64,000 nt of DNA from Clostridiales bacterium (GTDB lineage: Bacteria > Bacillota > Clostridia > Oscillospirales > Oscillospiraceae), in contig SFFE01000005.1 of assembly GCA_004556965.1 (NCBI GenBank), positions 1-64,000 of the forward strand, read 5' to 3'. Position 1 is the first letter of the stretch; each line of letters begins with the position of its first letter. The position numbers and the translations under genes are program-made. The notes under the pieces were generated by a model. It ran no database searches, was not told where the DNA came from, and saw only the letters and a program-made list of their open reading frames with translations. Positions 13,401-21,471 of this stretch are shown here, piece after piece.

Positions 13401-15945
13401 CGAAAACAGTGAAGTTCTTCTTGCTGTTGTTCATGTCACCGGCGAAGTACAGCAGTGTGTCCCCGGCTGCAAGCGTCCGCGCGCCGATCTCAATGGCGGC
13501 GCCGGAGGTATTGGTAAAGAACACAGCACACGGGTGCCCCTCAATGGTGTCACGCACACGGGAGTCTTCCTGCTTTCCCGGAAAAACATGTGCATTGAAG
13601 GTGTTGTATTCATCCGTGAGGCACACGTTATTCGCGTTCTCACTGGACGCAACATTTGCCTTGAGATTGAAATAGCTCACCGGGACGCTGTTTTCCGTCA
13701 TGGCATAGCCGGTAATCGGCTCTCCGTTGCCGTTTACCCACGTCGCGTTGGAGAAATCCAGATCGAGGTTGAGCGCCGCAAGGATGTATTCCAGTGAAGA
13801 CGTGCCCTGCGCTTTCATCTTCACGTTCGTGGCAATAAAGTGGTGTTCTTCTCCGCCCTGAACGAAGGTCATCTCCACCTTGCAGGTAACCTCGTCGTTT
13901 TTGGACGTGGTCATGCGTTCCGCCCAGATATGGAATACGCGCAGCGCCGGGCTTGTTGAGGCGAGCTTTGCCAGGCTGATCGAGCCGTCGGTATTGTAGA
14001 TATCATTGCGCTCAAATCGGGAAAGCATCTCGTCAGTGTCCGAACAGTCGGCGATGTAATTATCCAGCACCTCATACCGCGTCAGGTTGTTGGCGTACAT
14101 CTTGATTCGGTACACCCACACGTCGCAGTCATCCGAGCCGATGGAGAGCTTGTCCGGGATTGTCTGCTGCCACGAGTCCTGCGCGTCATACTGGATGCCG
14201 CGCGACGGGATGGCTTTCAGGCTGATGATCGCGAGCCTATTTTCGCTGGACGGCTCGATGTTGATATCCATCTCGATCTTACGATTTTCACAATACTGCA
14301 CGTCCATCGTAGAGGTGGATGAGGATAGCGTCGCCTGCTGCGCTTGGAGCTTCAGGCCGATGCTGCCCGAGACGCAGCACATCAGCTCCGCGTCATAGTC
14401 GCGGACGTTCTCCGATTTGAATACAAGCTTGATTTCCTTACCGGTGCTCTTCGCGTCGTTGGCAAACAGGCTCGTATCCAGCGTCGCGCGACAGCCTCGT
14501 TTGACCACAAAGGCCGTCACGCCCTCGTCGTCGAGCTGGAAGCCGCCGTTTGTCCAGTCAAAATTGTCCGAGAATGTAAGTGGATGGTTAGTGCCGCTGC
14601 CATCCTTGTACCCGAAATTCGCGCGACCGGACTCGCTGTTGCTGTGGCCGGTCGGGTCGAGATCAAGCACAAGGCCACTCGTAACCGGCGCAATGTTCTG
14701 ACCGATGGACTCTACCGTTACGGCGATGTTGGCGGAAACGGCGCCGAATTTGATCGTCAGCGTTTTCGCTCCGGCCTGAGATGCGCGATACGCCCACGTC
14801 TGCACTTCGCGGCCAATCGTCACGACGTTGGCGTTAACGCCATCCTCCTGCAGCGTGACCATCGCCGTCTCGCTCGTGGGATCATAAACGTAGTACCGCA
14901 CGCCGTAGGTTGCAAACTGCTTCATCGCGATTGCGGATTCAAACACAGCAACGATCGGTGCCGTGTTCCCCGACTGCGTCCAAACGCCGACATGCCGGAG
15001 GTGTTCCGTCGTTACAGTTGTCCCGTCAACGACGGTCTCAATCCACGCCTCAACAGTGTGCGCACCATGCGTCTGCGCCGGGATCGTCGCGGTCACCGTT
15101 CGGCCGGTGGTGGACACGGTCGTGGAGTATGCTTCCACGCCGTCCAGCGTGACATGCAGCGTCTTATCTCCCTGCCCCGTCGGGATCATGCGCACCGTCA
15201 GCGCGTCGGAGCCGTGGTATTCAATTTCGCCGAGATTCCACGTCAGCCCGAAGGAGATCACCGTGACTGTCCACGTCATGGTCTTGCTGTTTCCATAGGC
15301 GTCCTCGACCGTCAGCTTCACAGCGTTTTCCGCGCCCGCCGTGAGATAGGACTTGACGTCAAACGTATTCTCTCCCTGTTTGATCGTCCGGGCGGAGACG
15401 CGCACGCCATTTACCTGCCATGATTCAGACAAGTCTCCGGTCGGGGATTTGTCCTCGTCATCAATGCTGGTCGCGGTGTAGACGATGTTGGCAGATTCCG
15501 CATTGTCCATGACAGCAAATGTGCGCGACGGCAGGCCGTTTGTAAGCCGCATCGTGGAGCCAAATTCACTACCGCCAGATCCACCGCTAATCGTCCATCC
15601 TCCGCCAATAGTCTCCTGCTTTTTGCTGTCGTACAAATAAAGCGTTCCGTCTTCCTCGATCAAGTCGAGATTCGACAGGTCGACATCGAAATTTGCAGAT
15701 GATATGGCAGCAGACAGCTCACGAATAAATTCTCCGATTGAGGCATATATTTTCTGTTCTCCGCTCGCGTCTACATTGTCTATTCTGGCATCGTACAGCT
15801 CAGAAAAAAATACATCCAGCGGTATCCTGCGCAGGGATTCCACCAGATTCCCATCTGAATCAGTTTCCTGTTGTGTTACCAAGACATGGGCTGACTCTTT
15901 CAACACCTGTGCGGCTTCTTTTTCTGTGATCTTTTGCAAGCTCAT
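10486..15945 (-). CDS. DGR target: 1819-residue tail receptor-binding protein with variable C-type lectin-like end
   Basis: The N-terminus (MSLQKITEKEAAQVLKESAH) is a likely tail-attachment part. Several beta-sandwich, Ig-like modules follow (about 130-420), then a lectin/LamG-like module (about 425-640), a large mixed region (about 640-1180), a leucine-rich stretch (about 1240-1430, repeated LTxLxxLxxL patterns) and two InlB-B-type repeats (about 1460-1565, FSGWDKDF and IWGGWDKL). Residues about 1568-1819 form a DUF6273/formylglycine-like C-type lectin fold with WWLRSP at 1776-1781. The VR covers about residues 1771-1813; varied sites are 1788, 1791, 1797, 1799, 1801, 1802. It most likely displays a diversified host-binding face at the tail tip. 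Module limits are approximate. Confidence 0.92.
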   Translation of the reverse strand: MSLQKITEKEAAQVLKESAHVLVTQQETDSDGNLVESLRRIPLDVFFSELYDARIDNVDASGEQKIYASIGEFIRELSAAISSANFDVDLSNLDLIEEDGTLYLYDSKKQETIGGGWTISGGSGGSEFGSTMRLTNGLPSRTFAVMDNAESANIVYTATSIDDEDKSPTGDLSESWQVNGVRVSARTIKQGENTFDVKSYLTAGAENAVKLTVEDAYGNSKTMTWTVTVISFGLTWNLGEIEYHGSDALTVRMIPTGQGDKTLHVTLDGVEAYSTTVSTTGRTVTATIPAQTHGAHTVEAWIETVVDGTTVTTEHLRHVGVWTQSGNTAPIVAVFESAIAMKQFATYGVRYYVYDPTSETAMVTLQEDGVNANVVTIGREVQTWAYRASQAGAKTLTIKFGAVSANIAVTVESIGQNIAPVTSGLVLDLDPTGHSNSESGRANFGYKDGSGTNHPLTFSDNFDWTNGGFQLDDEGVTAFVVKRGCRATLDTSLFANDAKSTGKEIKLVFKSENVRDYDAELMCCVSGSIGLKLQAQQATLSSSTSTMDVQYCENRKIEMDINIEPSSENRLAIISLKAIPSRGIQYDAQDSWQQTIPDKLSIGSDDCDVWVYRIKMYANNLTRYEVLDNYIADCSDTDEMLSRFERNDIYNTDGSISLAKLASTSPALRVFHIWAERMTTSKNDEVTCKVEMTFVQGGEEHHFIATNVKMKAQGTSSLEYILAALNLDLDFSNATWVNGNGEPITGYAMTENSVPVSYFNLKANVASSENANNVCLTDEYNTFNAHVFPGKQEDSRVRDTIEGHPCAVFFTNTSGAAIEIGARTLAAGDTLLYFAGDMNNSKKNFTVFGQDNEKYPLQCCVEILNNNNEQCRFRSDDLSAEQFDGDGNFEFRFPKNPTDEMKAAFREMQAWVVSTTRDLATGAVITPVIYDGVSYANDTAEYRAAKFKAEVGDYFSVNSLLFHYLFTERRCMVDNRAKNTFVSYEYDAEADGYRWNFRCDYDNDTAEGNDNSGGLTFTCGLEDTDKIGDSDVFNAADSTLWCNVRDLLADELAEMYRSLKGSGAWSASRFLSKAKAYQAARPEALVIEDMYNKYVEPLLQKNSARYLPMMLGTKEDQREQFETYQEIYFDSKYLDTTDRSNAISMRVTTASAEEGNIDVTPYSDLYINVMYGNAGRARMRAKRGVTYTMQCPAASMNDLETYIFAASHLTKLGSLAKLRSKFIDLSAAQRMQTLPIGSGESGYQNNNLTALTFGANTMLSYIDLRGLTNLTQAVDLSVLVSLEEFYATNSGITGVTFADGCPLRVAQLPEVRSLTAKRLSGIEIFEMSGTALERIWVEECLGIDTQTLIEQATAIASGRLTGVDWSLANADAVMRLVGKSGIAADGSAVSSFVLTGAAYINVITEDELSAINTSFPDLAVTYGSIVEAHTVLFVDDSGTIESQTVRHGEAASDPVKSGRAPVPTKEPTIGNTYSFSGWDKDFSCVTSDLVVTAQFSTQVRRYTVEFWNDEELLQKTTTDAFGNVEYTGSDLEPPEGKIWGGWDKLTTNVQCDIKAYAVFYAPKAPSAYPETYDYLYSDDPADNSAYTFEEFWYLIVTDDDAGDPLARTYFQIGDKIKIVLNTAVFADTEIVMQLEAFRHFKQADGNGFTRTFWGMVGLMNAGHAINDSSSNVGGYAAMTIRDWLNNTVFSALPKKWKGVIEPAQVLSSAGGTSANIVSSVDKLFLRSLAEIGLFKDDVPYVNEVAAGADEVQLKIYNSDNARVKKYYNGAGAAANWWLRSPDSSSSTGFRYVNTGGNAYSLGATNAYGVSFGFCIGSAA
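10506..10633 (-). repeat. DGR variable repeat (VR)
   Basis: Lies inside the last 49 codons of the target gene. Codons that differ from the TR: GGC for AAC (1788), TAC for AAC (1791), AAC for TCC (1797), TAC for AAC (1799), CTC for AAC (1801), GGC for AAC (1802). The last 35 bp (10506-10540) are identical to the TR and would contain the initiation-of-mutagenic-homing sequence. Six codons follow the VR before the stop. Confidence 0.95.
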
Positions 15946-15954
15946 GTTTCCACC

Positions 15955-17184
15955 TCACATAATAGCTACATAGTCGTAAACGCTGCCTAATCCATCCAGC
16001 TGGTTTGCCGGATGAGATTCTTGCGAGTTGTAGTACCAGCTCACGGTTGCTGATTTCCCAGATGTCGATACGCTAACCGTGAGGCTTGTGGTTCCCGTAT
16101 CCGTCAACACAACGAATCCGCTGCTAAAGCTTTCACTTATAAACAGCAGGCCGTATCGGATCATACCGCGTTGTTTGATAAAAATGAGCTTTGGGCATCC
16201 GTCTGAAAAAGTCAGACTGTTTGGGCTTGAGCTTCCAGTCCTGCCCTGCCCGGTGTATTTCCCGGCAATAGCCGATTGCGCCCAATATGGAGCCCCGGAT
16301 GTGTCCTGATACAGAGCAGACCTCGCCGCAGATGGAAACTGTAGTTGCGAAAACGCTGACGCTGACGATGGGTATGGCAGCCGATTCGCTGTCCACGAGC
16401 CTTTACCTGTACCACCACGGGGTACGCCAAGGATGCCCTTCGTGATTTCCGTTGCAGAATGTTCATGGACTTCATCAGCCGCCCCGATTTGATTAGCCTT
16501 AACTTCGTGAGGATTATTTTTGTTGGTGATATGAGTAATCAAATCTGTAACTGCTTTTGCAATTTTCCCAAATGCAACAGACAGTTTTTCCCCGGACGTC
16601 AAGCCTACCAATGCAGTTGCTTCGGTATATGTAGGCTTTTGATCGTTTGTAGTCACATTTGGAACATTACCAAGCCCGACTTGCTGGCTCGTTACCTTGT
16701 GAGGATTTTCGGTGTTATCGACATGCGACTTAAGTTCTGCTGCACTGGCATATACAAGGGATTCGCTGATAATTGCGGAGATATTTGTGGATTCCCCCAC
16801 GAATACCAGAAAATCCATCTGTGTTTCCAATATGGAATCCCCGCTGGCGGCGATATAGTCCGCCGTGGCCTCCGGCTGGGTACCATAGGCGTAGAGTATC
16901 TCCGCGGAGGAATCGTCCTGGTTTTGTACAAAGATGCCAGTCTCCGTGTGTCTGAATCCGGCCTCAACCTCAGCGTTGTTAAACTTGGTTTGCAGGGTGG
17001 CATTTGTTTCGCTCACATCAATGGCCTGAATGGGCAGATCAAGCAGAGGATTGCTAAGCGCATCCGCCGTGGCCGGCGCCTGCGCCTCACCGTTCCCGAT
17101 CTGAGCCTTAGTAAAAACGATATTGTCCCCTGCCAAAGCGCGGAGCAGCACATTCAGCCCCGCGTTTGTAAGATTTAGTGTCAT
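15955..17184 (-). CDS. Tail fibre / collar-type protein
   Basis: 409 residues. The N-terminal half (LTNAGLNVLLRALAGDNIVFTKAQIGNGEA) is the P2/Mu-like tail-fibre attachment domain. Then two HVDNTENPHKVT / HITNKNNPHEVK repeats, a feature of tail fibres, and a glycine/serine-rich distal part ending in a small beta domain (GSVYDYVAIM). ATG 17184 follows GGAGGGA. It lies between gpI and the DGR target, so it is the likely bridge or second fibre. Confidence 0.88.
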   Translation of the reverse strand: MTLNLTNAGLNVLLRALAGDNIVFTKAQIGNGEAQAPATADALSNPLLDLPIQAIDVSETNATLQTKFNNAEVEAGFRHTETGIFVQNQDDSSAEILYAYGTQPEATADYIAASGDSILETQMDFLVFVGESTNISAIISESLVYASAAELKSHVDNTENPHKVTSQQVGLGNVPNVTTNDQKPTYTEATALVGLTSGEKLSVAFGKIAKAVTDLITHITNKNNPHEVKANQIGAADEVHEHSATEITKGILGVPRGGTGKGSWTANRLPYPSSASAFSQLQFPSAARSALYQDTSGAPYWAQSAIAGKYTGQGRTGSSSPNSLTFSDGCPKLIFIKQRGMIRYGLLFISESFSSGFVVLTDTGTTSLTVSVSTSGKSATVSWYYNSQESHPANQLDGLGSVYDYVAIM

Positions 17185-17198
17185 AGGTTCCCTCCATA

Positions 17199-17849
17199 TC
17201 AAATGATCAGGACATTGCCATTTTCATCTGCAAGGACGTTTCCGTCTTCATCTGCTAGCATTGCATAGCCGTTAATCTCAACCGGTTCCGTCTTAACGAT
17301 ACCTTTTTTCCCTACTCGCATAGTTGTTCCAAAAATCAGATTTTGCGTGTGGGTTAGGATGGAAATGATGTGCTCCAGTACAGAACTGCGGCGCTGGACA
17401 ACCTCCAGAACAGCCATAAAAGCGTCATAGTTGGTGATGATCGCGGTATTGTTCTCGGATGCCACCCGGAAATGGTGTGGCTGCCCGCCGTATTCGAACC
17501 ATTCCTCCACCTTGCCGCTGCCGAGGTAGTCTGACACTGCAGTTTCTATAGCCGACTTGGTACCAAGATGCTTGTGGACATACCAGCTCATATTCAGGGC
17601 ATAGCGCTTTTCCTCCAGCGTGGCGTCAGGACGCCACCAGTCAACCTTGAAATCCGCCGCCAGAGCGTCCAGCATAGTTTCGTCCAGTTCGTCGATGCGG
17701 GTATAAATCTGGGCCATCCGGGTTTCACCGGTCAGCTTTTCCAGCTCATCTGCAATGGCGGTAGCCATGGCCTGCATATTGGGGTCATTTTGCAACACTG
17801 TGGGCAGTGCCCGAAGAAAATTAGACACTGTCAGTCCATTTTTACTCAT
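17199..17849 (-). CDS. Baseplate/tail protein I (P2 gpI / YmfQ-like)
   Basis: 216 residues with the gpI pattern: N-terminal helix LPTVLQNDPNMQAMATAIADE, central LDALAADFKVDWWRPDATLEEKR, and LGTKSAIETAVSDYLGSGKVEEWFEYGG. The C-terminus has a short tandem ADEDGNVL/ADENGNVL repeat. It connects baseplate wedge to fibre in P2. The start overlaps the gpJ stop by 8 bases. Confidence 0.9.
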   Translation of the reverse strand: MSKNGLTVSNFLRALPTVLQNDPNMQAMATAIADELEKLTGETRMAQIYTRIDELDETMLDALAADFKVDWWRPDATLEEKRYALNMSWYVHKHLGTKSAIETAVSDYLGSGKVEEWFEYGGQPHHFRVASENNTAIITNYDAFMAVLEVVQRRSSVLEHIISILTHTQNLIFGTTMRVGKKGIVKTEPVEINGYAMLADEDGNVLADENGNVLII

Positions 17850-18990
17850 CCTCATAACCCCCACTGGTGATGGTCCGGACACGCAGCGCAGCTACCTCCG
17901 GCGCCACATGGTCGCTGCCGTCCCGCAGCTGGAGAAACGTTGGAGCCGTGACCTCCACCCGCTTGATGCCAGTAGCCATCAGCAGAGACACCAGCTTGGA
18001 GGGGTTGATGTCCCGGCCAAGCTTGGCGCACTGCCAGGCAACATAGGCATCTACCGCTGCCTCCACCTGGGCCTGGATATCCGACGCTGCCGTTGTGGTG
18101 TCACTGGATATGTAGTAGGTTAGGGCTATGTCGTATTGCACCATCACCGGGTCCTCCACAGATACCAGATCTGTCAGCGGACGCACCTTATCGTCATTGC
18201 AGGCCGTTAGGATCAAGGCCTTGATGGTATCAGTCGCAATGGTGCCGTCATTCATCAGCGCATAGAGTTCCACGCATCCTGCCTGTAGCTCTCCGTCTCT
18301 GATCGGGCAGATTGCTTTCACATCCGCAATTTCCGTGGATACAGATTTGGCCCAGTAGATATATGCTCCCATAGGGCCTGCCGTGGAATATGCGTCCTCG
18401 GACGCCTTCAGCAGCTCGAAGAATTCCTCATCCGTAGCCGCATTGGTACCGCCGTCCGTGGCTGTGGTGTTGACGCATGTCACGAAATATGGAAATACGT
18501 CTATCACGGTGTTAAGCTGTCCAGCCATATAGCCGTTTCCAACGGTTCCAGTCTTCTGGCATCGCGCCTGTACGTCCACGGATACATCTCCGGCTGGGAT
18601 ATAGGCATCCGACGCCGTATCCCAAATAAGCGTATTGGCGGCGTCAGTGATTCTGGTCCCTGCTGGGATCAGAATAGCGCTCAGCTGTGGCTCTGAGATG
18701 GAAAAACGCACGGTGCATGACGCCGCTTTTGCCGCCGGCCGATTCTTGGTATAAAACAGCTCCGCCAGGGCATCCAGGTTTCCACCAACAGCCCGGCTGG
18801 GGATATTCTGGTTGGCAGCATAGTTAATATTCACCCGAGTCTGCACAATGATATCCGCTACCCAGGCAATGAACAGGCGCTCTGGGCTGGCAGGTTGTAC
18901 GGTAATACCGGTCAGGGTCTCATAAGCCGCAATGAGTGTGTTTACCAGTGCCGTTGTGTCTGTGCTGATAAATTCATAATCGCTACGCAT
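17842..18990 (-). CDS. Baseplate assembly protein J (P2 gpJ-like)
   Basis: 382 residues, full family length. Recognisable blocks include NYAANQNIPSRAVGGNLDALAE, VRFSISEPQLSAILIPAGTRITD, GNGYMAGQLNTVID and DINPSKLVSLLMATGIKRVEV. It forms the baseplate wedge edge with gpW and gpI. Overlaps gpW by 8 bases. Confidence 0.95.
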   Translation of the reverse strand: MRSDYEFISTDTTALVNTLIAAYETLTGITVQPASPERLFIAWVADIIVQTRVNINYAANQNIPSRAVGGNLDALAELFYTKNRPAAKAASCTVRFSISEPQLSAILIPAGTRITDAANTLIWDTASDAYIPAGDVSVDVQARCQKTGTVGNGYMAGQLNTVIDVFPYFVTCVNTTATDGGTNAATDEEFFELLKASEDAYSTAGPMGAYIYWAKSVSTEIADVKAICPIRDGELQAGCVELYALMNDGTIATDTIKALILTACNDDKVRPLTDLVSVEDPVMVQYDIALTYYISSDTTTAASDIQAQVEAAVDAYVAWQCAKLGRDINPSKLVSLLMATGIKRVEVTAPTFLQLRDGSDHVAPEVAALRVRTITSGGYEDE

Positions 18991-19297
18991 CTTCGATACT
19001 CACCTCCACAGTAGGAATAAGCAGGCCCGGTGCATCCGACCGTTCTTCAAATGTTACTCCGACAACGGCAGCTCTGGGCTCATAGGTTTCTATGGCCTCC
19101 TTGATTTCTGCGTAGGCCAGTGTCTTGGCTACTGGCACAGGCCGGTCCAGAAACCCCATATGGATGCCGAAATCCCGATACAATGGGCAGTCCCCTCGTC
19201 GGGTTGCAAGAATAATGGCGACGTTTTGCAGGACAGAGGCGACAGTATCCGTCTCGTTCAGGGTGAGCGTCGCTCCCGCTGTCACGGTGTATGTCAT
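18983..19297 (-). CDS. Baseplate wedge protein W (gp25-like lysozyme-related fold)
   Basis: 104 residues: VASVLQNVAIILATRRGDCPLYRDFGI and a C-terminal LLIPTVEVSIEDA match the GPW/gp25 family, the most conserved contractile-tail wedge subunit. ATG 19297 is 6 nt after AGAGGTG; the in-frame GTG at 19306 is part of that site. Confidence 0.93.
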   Translation of the reverse strand: MTYTVTAGATLTLNETDTVASVLQNVAIILATRRGDCPLYRDFGIHMGFLDRPVPVAKTLAYAEIKEAIETYEPRAAVVGVTFEERSDAPGLLIPTVEVSIEDA

Positions 19298-19302
19298 AGG
19301 AT

Positions 19303-19701
19303 TCACCTCTTGATATATTCCAGTAGGCTGATAGAAACCGTGGCCGACAGCAGGTCTCCAAAACCGTCAAAAGTCTGCATTTTGATCTTATGGCTTTTGA
19401 TAACCCAGCGGTATTTGCCATATGCTTTGGAACCGATAATCAGTGGCAGTGTCTGCCCTTTTCGTTCGTAGTCCCATATCTTCGCCAAATCCGACATAGG
19501 ATTCACGCCAAGAAACGCAGACAGCACAATGTCAAAGGTAATTTCGTCTGGATCAAGACCTGTGAATTCGGTAAGAGCGTCGATCGTATGCCGGGAATGG
19601 GTGGCGTAGTTCGCACTGCCTGACCACGTTACATTGCTGATCGTCCGAACCATATCCGACGATACCTTGAAAACAATATCGCCCAAGCATCCGATTTGCA
19701 T
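19303..19701 (-). CDS. Tail protein U-like (P2 gpU)
   Basis: 132 residues, starting MQIGCLGDIVFKVSSDMVRT, with YATHSRHTIDALTEFTGLDPDEI and a C-terminal LLSATVSISLLEYIKR, matching the phage gpU family. In P2-like phages it acts in tail completion/length. The ATG overlaps the preceding stop as TGATG. Confidence 0.85.
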   Translation of the reverse strand: MQIGCLGDIVFKVSSDMVRTISNVTWSGSANYATHSRHTIDALTEFTGLDPDEITFDIVLSAFLGVNPMSDLAKIWDYERKGQTLPLIIGSKAYGKYRWVIKSHKIKMQTFDGFGDLLSATVSISLLEYIKR

Positions 19702-19919
19702 CACAGTACCCCCAAAACAAAGCCGTCCCCCTGCCAAACCGGCAGGTATAAAACAACTGCAGAATCATTGATATTTGGCATCCATGTGTCCTGCTGGCCA
19801 TGACGCAGGACATTCAGCCACCCAGAGGAAAAGCCCATGTCCTGAAACAGAACACGGGCTCTCCTGTTTACCGCGTCTACGGCTGTTACGATCCCAACGC
19901 GGACAAAGTTATCAGGCAT
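19701..19919 (-). CDS. Short baseplate V/spike-base protein
   Basis: 72 residues: VRVGIVTAVDAVNRRARVLF, then SSGWLNVLRH and NINDSAVVLYLPVWQGDGFVLGVL, the OB-fold of gpV-type baseplate spikes but lacking the beta-helix tip seen in the roughly 200-residue P2 protein. Such OB-only versions occur in Gram-positive phages. ATG 19919 follows GGAGGG. Confidence 0.82.
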   Translation of the reverse strand: MPDNFVRVGIVTAVDAVNRRARVLFQDMGFSSGWLNVLRHGQQDTWMPNINDSAVVLYLPVWQGDGFVLGVL

Positions 19920-21253
19920 CAATATCCCTCCAGTATCCGGCGCAGCGTTACCGCAGTTGTATAGCCGGAGGAACATACGGTATGTTTCGCCTGCTTCACG
20001 ATGTACTTTCCATCCCAAGCGCCCCAGTCTGCAAGCAGGACGGTCACGCCAGCCAGCATATCCGGGTCGCCGGTCATCGTAAAAGTAGCAGTTCTGGCAT
20101 ACTTATTGTGCAGCCGAAGCTGCTTTTCCGCCATCAGTTTTGCTTCCGCGATGCTTCCAACTCTGGCCGTGATCTCCAACTGCTGATTCTTGTCAGAATC
20201 CTCTTTGTAATCCTCTACATAGGCAATGGCCTCAATGCACTTGCCGGAACCGGAATAACTCACCCTGCAGGAGGCGTATTGGGTATCCGCCTTGCCCACG
20301 GTCAGTTTGTACTTTGTATAGCTTCCATCACCGCGGCGGATCGTCTTGACCGGAGCTTTAGACTCATAGGCATTCTGATCAAACAATACCAGAATATTGG
20401 ACGTGGCTTTCAGGCTGATACCTGCATTGTGGCAGATGATAGACAGGAAGGAAATGTCGCTGATATTGACTTGCTCCACCCTGTCATAATAGGGATCGCT
20501 GGTCGATTCAAACAAAAAGGCCATTCCATTCCGGACGGCCATCTCCCGGGCGATGCCGGAGAGCGTGTAAGATTCCCACGCCTGAGACCGTTTCGTCTGA
20601 CGGATCTGAGATGAAAACGGCAGCGCTGTGGCCTTGATGGTCACGGTTGCAGGAGGCCCAGAGGCATCAATGCTGTCTAACTCGAACTGGCCACAGTCCA
20701 GCACTTTATCCGATCCATCACTATACCAGTTTTCCCGGAGAATCCCAGCTCTGATTTTCAGGCTGGAAACGCTGCCAGACTGGGTTCCGGTATTTGTGCC
20801 ACTGTCGACCCCGGACGGCTGGATGTAATCTGCGCAGACATAGGCGGTGCGGCCACTGTACTGAATCGTCGCCCACCCGTTCTGTATGGATTCCGTGTTG
20901 ACAGCTGCGCCGAATGCCAACGTCCCCAGTTTGGAATACCCGGTACCGGGGCCTGTGCGAACATTCAGCCCACTTTTGGACGTTACCTGATATGTGGCGG
21001 TAGAAGCCAACGGAGCCGCCTTGGAAGAAGCGGCTCCGGTTTTGGAAGCAGCGGCCTGCACCATGTCATTCAGCCATTGACAAAGCCACAGCCCGTCACG
21101 ATCCTCCAACTTGATCTGCAGATCGTCCGCCTCATCCTCCTCATTGTCCGTATAGGTCAGAGAGAGCAGATAAGGCCGGACGGACTTGGTAATGTCCACT
21201 CCGTCAAAGGAAACTTCTACGGCTGCGCGCCGGACGAGATTGGCGTTGCTCAT
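19919..21253 (-). CDS. Tail hub protein D (late control D family) with inserted SH3b domain
   Basis: 444 residues. Residues 1-60 (AAVEVSFDGVDITKSVRPYLLSL) and about 155-444 make the gpD/VgrG-type hub. Between them, residues about 87-146, lies an SH3b domain: TYQVTSKSGLNVRTGPGTGY.. ending AYVCADYIQP, flanked by Ala/Ser and Gly/Thr/Ser linkers. SH3b domains bind cell wall, so the hub may touch peptidoglycan during injection. ATG 21253 overlaps the gpX stop as ATGA. Confidence 0.9.
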   Translation of the reverse strand: MSNANLVRRAAVEVSFDGVDITKSVRPYLLSLTYTDNEEDEADDLQIKLEDRDGLWLCQWLNDMVQAAASKTGAASSKAAPLASTATYQVTSKSGLNVRTGPGTGYSKLGTLAFGAAVNTESIQNGWATIQYSGRTAYVCADYIQPSGVDSGTNTGTQSGSVSSLKIRAGILRENWYSDGSDKVLDCGQFELDSIDASGPPATVTIKATALPFSSQIRQTKRSQAWESYTLSGIAREMAVRNGMAFLFESTSDPYYDRVEQVNISDISFLSIICHNAGISLKATSNILVLFDQNAYESKAPVKTIRRGDGSYTKYKLTVGKADTQYASCRVSYSGSGKCIEAIAYVEDYKEDSDKNQQLEITARVGSIAEAKLMAEKQLRLHNKYARTATFTMTGDPDMLAGVTVLLADWGAWDGKYIVKQAKHTVCSSGYTTAVTLRRILEGY

Positions 21254-21471
21254 CCGGCCACCTGCTTCCATGGCGGCAGGGTATCTGCTGTGCTGCCCGT
21301 GGAGGCATCTACATCCGGAAGATTCAGCACAATACCAGCCGGGAAAATATAGATATCGTTGTATTTGAGGTTCTGCCGCATAAGCATGTCCGTGTAGGAT
21401 ATGCTGCCAAGCTGCTGGTATGCGATGCTATCCCACATATCGCCTTGCGCCGTGGTATAGGTTCTGCCCAT
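21250..21471 (-). CDS. Tail protein X (LysM-like)
   Basis: 73 residues: a LysM-type fold with TTAQGDMWDSIAYQQLGS and IYIFPAGIVLNLPDV, as in P2 gpX. Overlaps the tape-measure stop by one base (TGATG) and the next gene by 4 bases, showing a tightly coupled baseplate operon. Confidence 0.9.
   Translation of the reverse strand: MGRTYTTAQGDMWDSIAYQQLGSISYTDMLMRQNLKYNDIYIFPAGIVLNLPDVDASTGSTADTLPPWKQVAG

Noticed and set aside
14344..15423. Long plus-strand frames antisense to the DGR target and to other late genes
   Set aside because: Shadows of GC-rich minus-strand coding regions, Arg/His/Pro-rich, no starts with sites.
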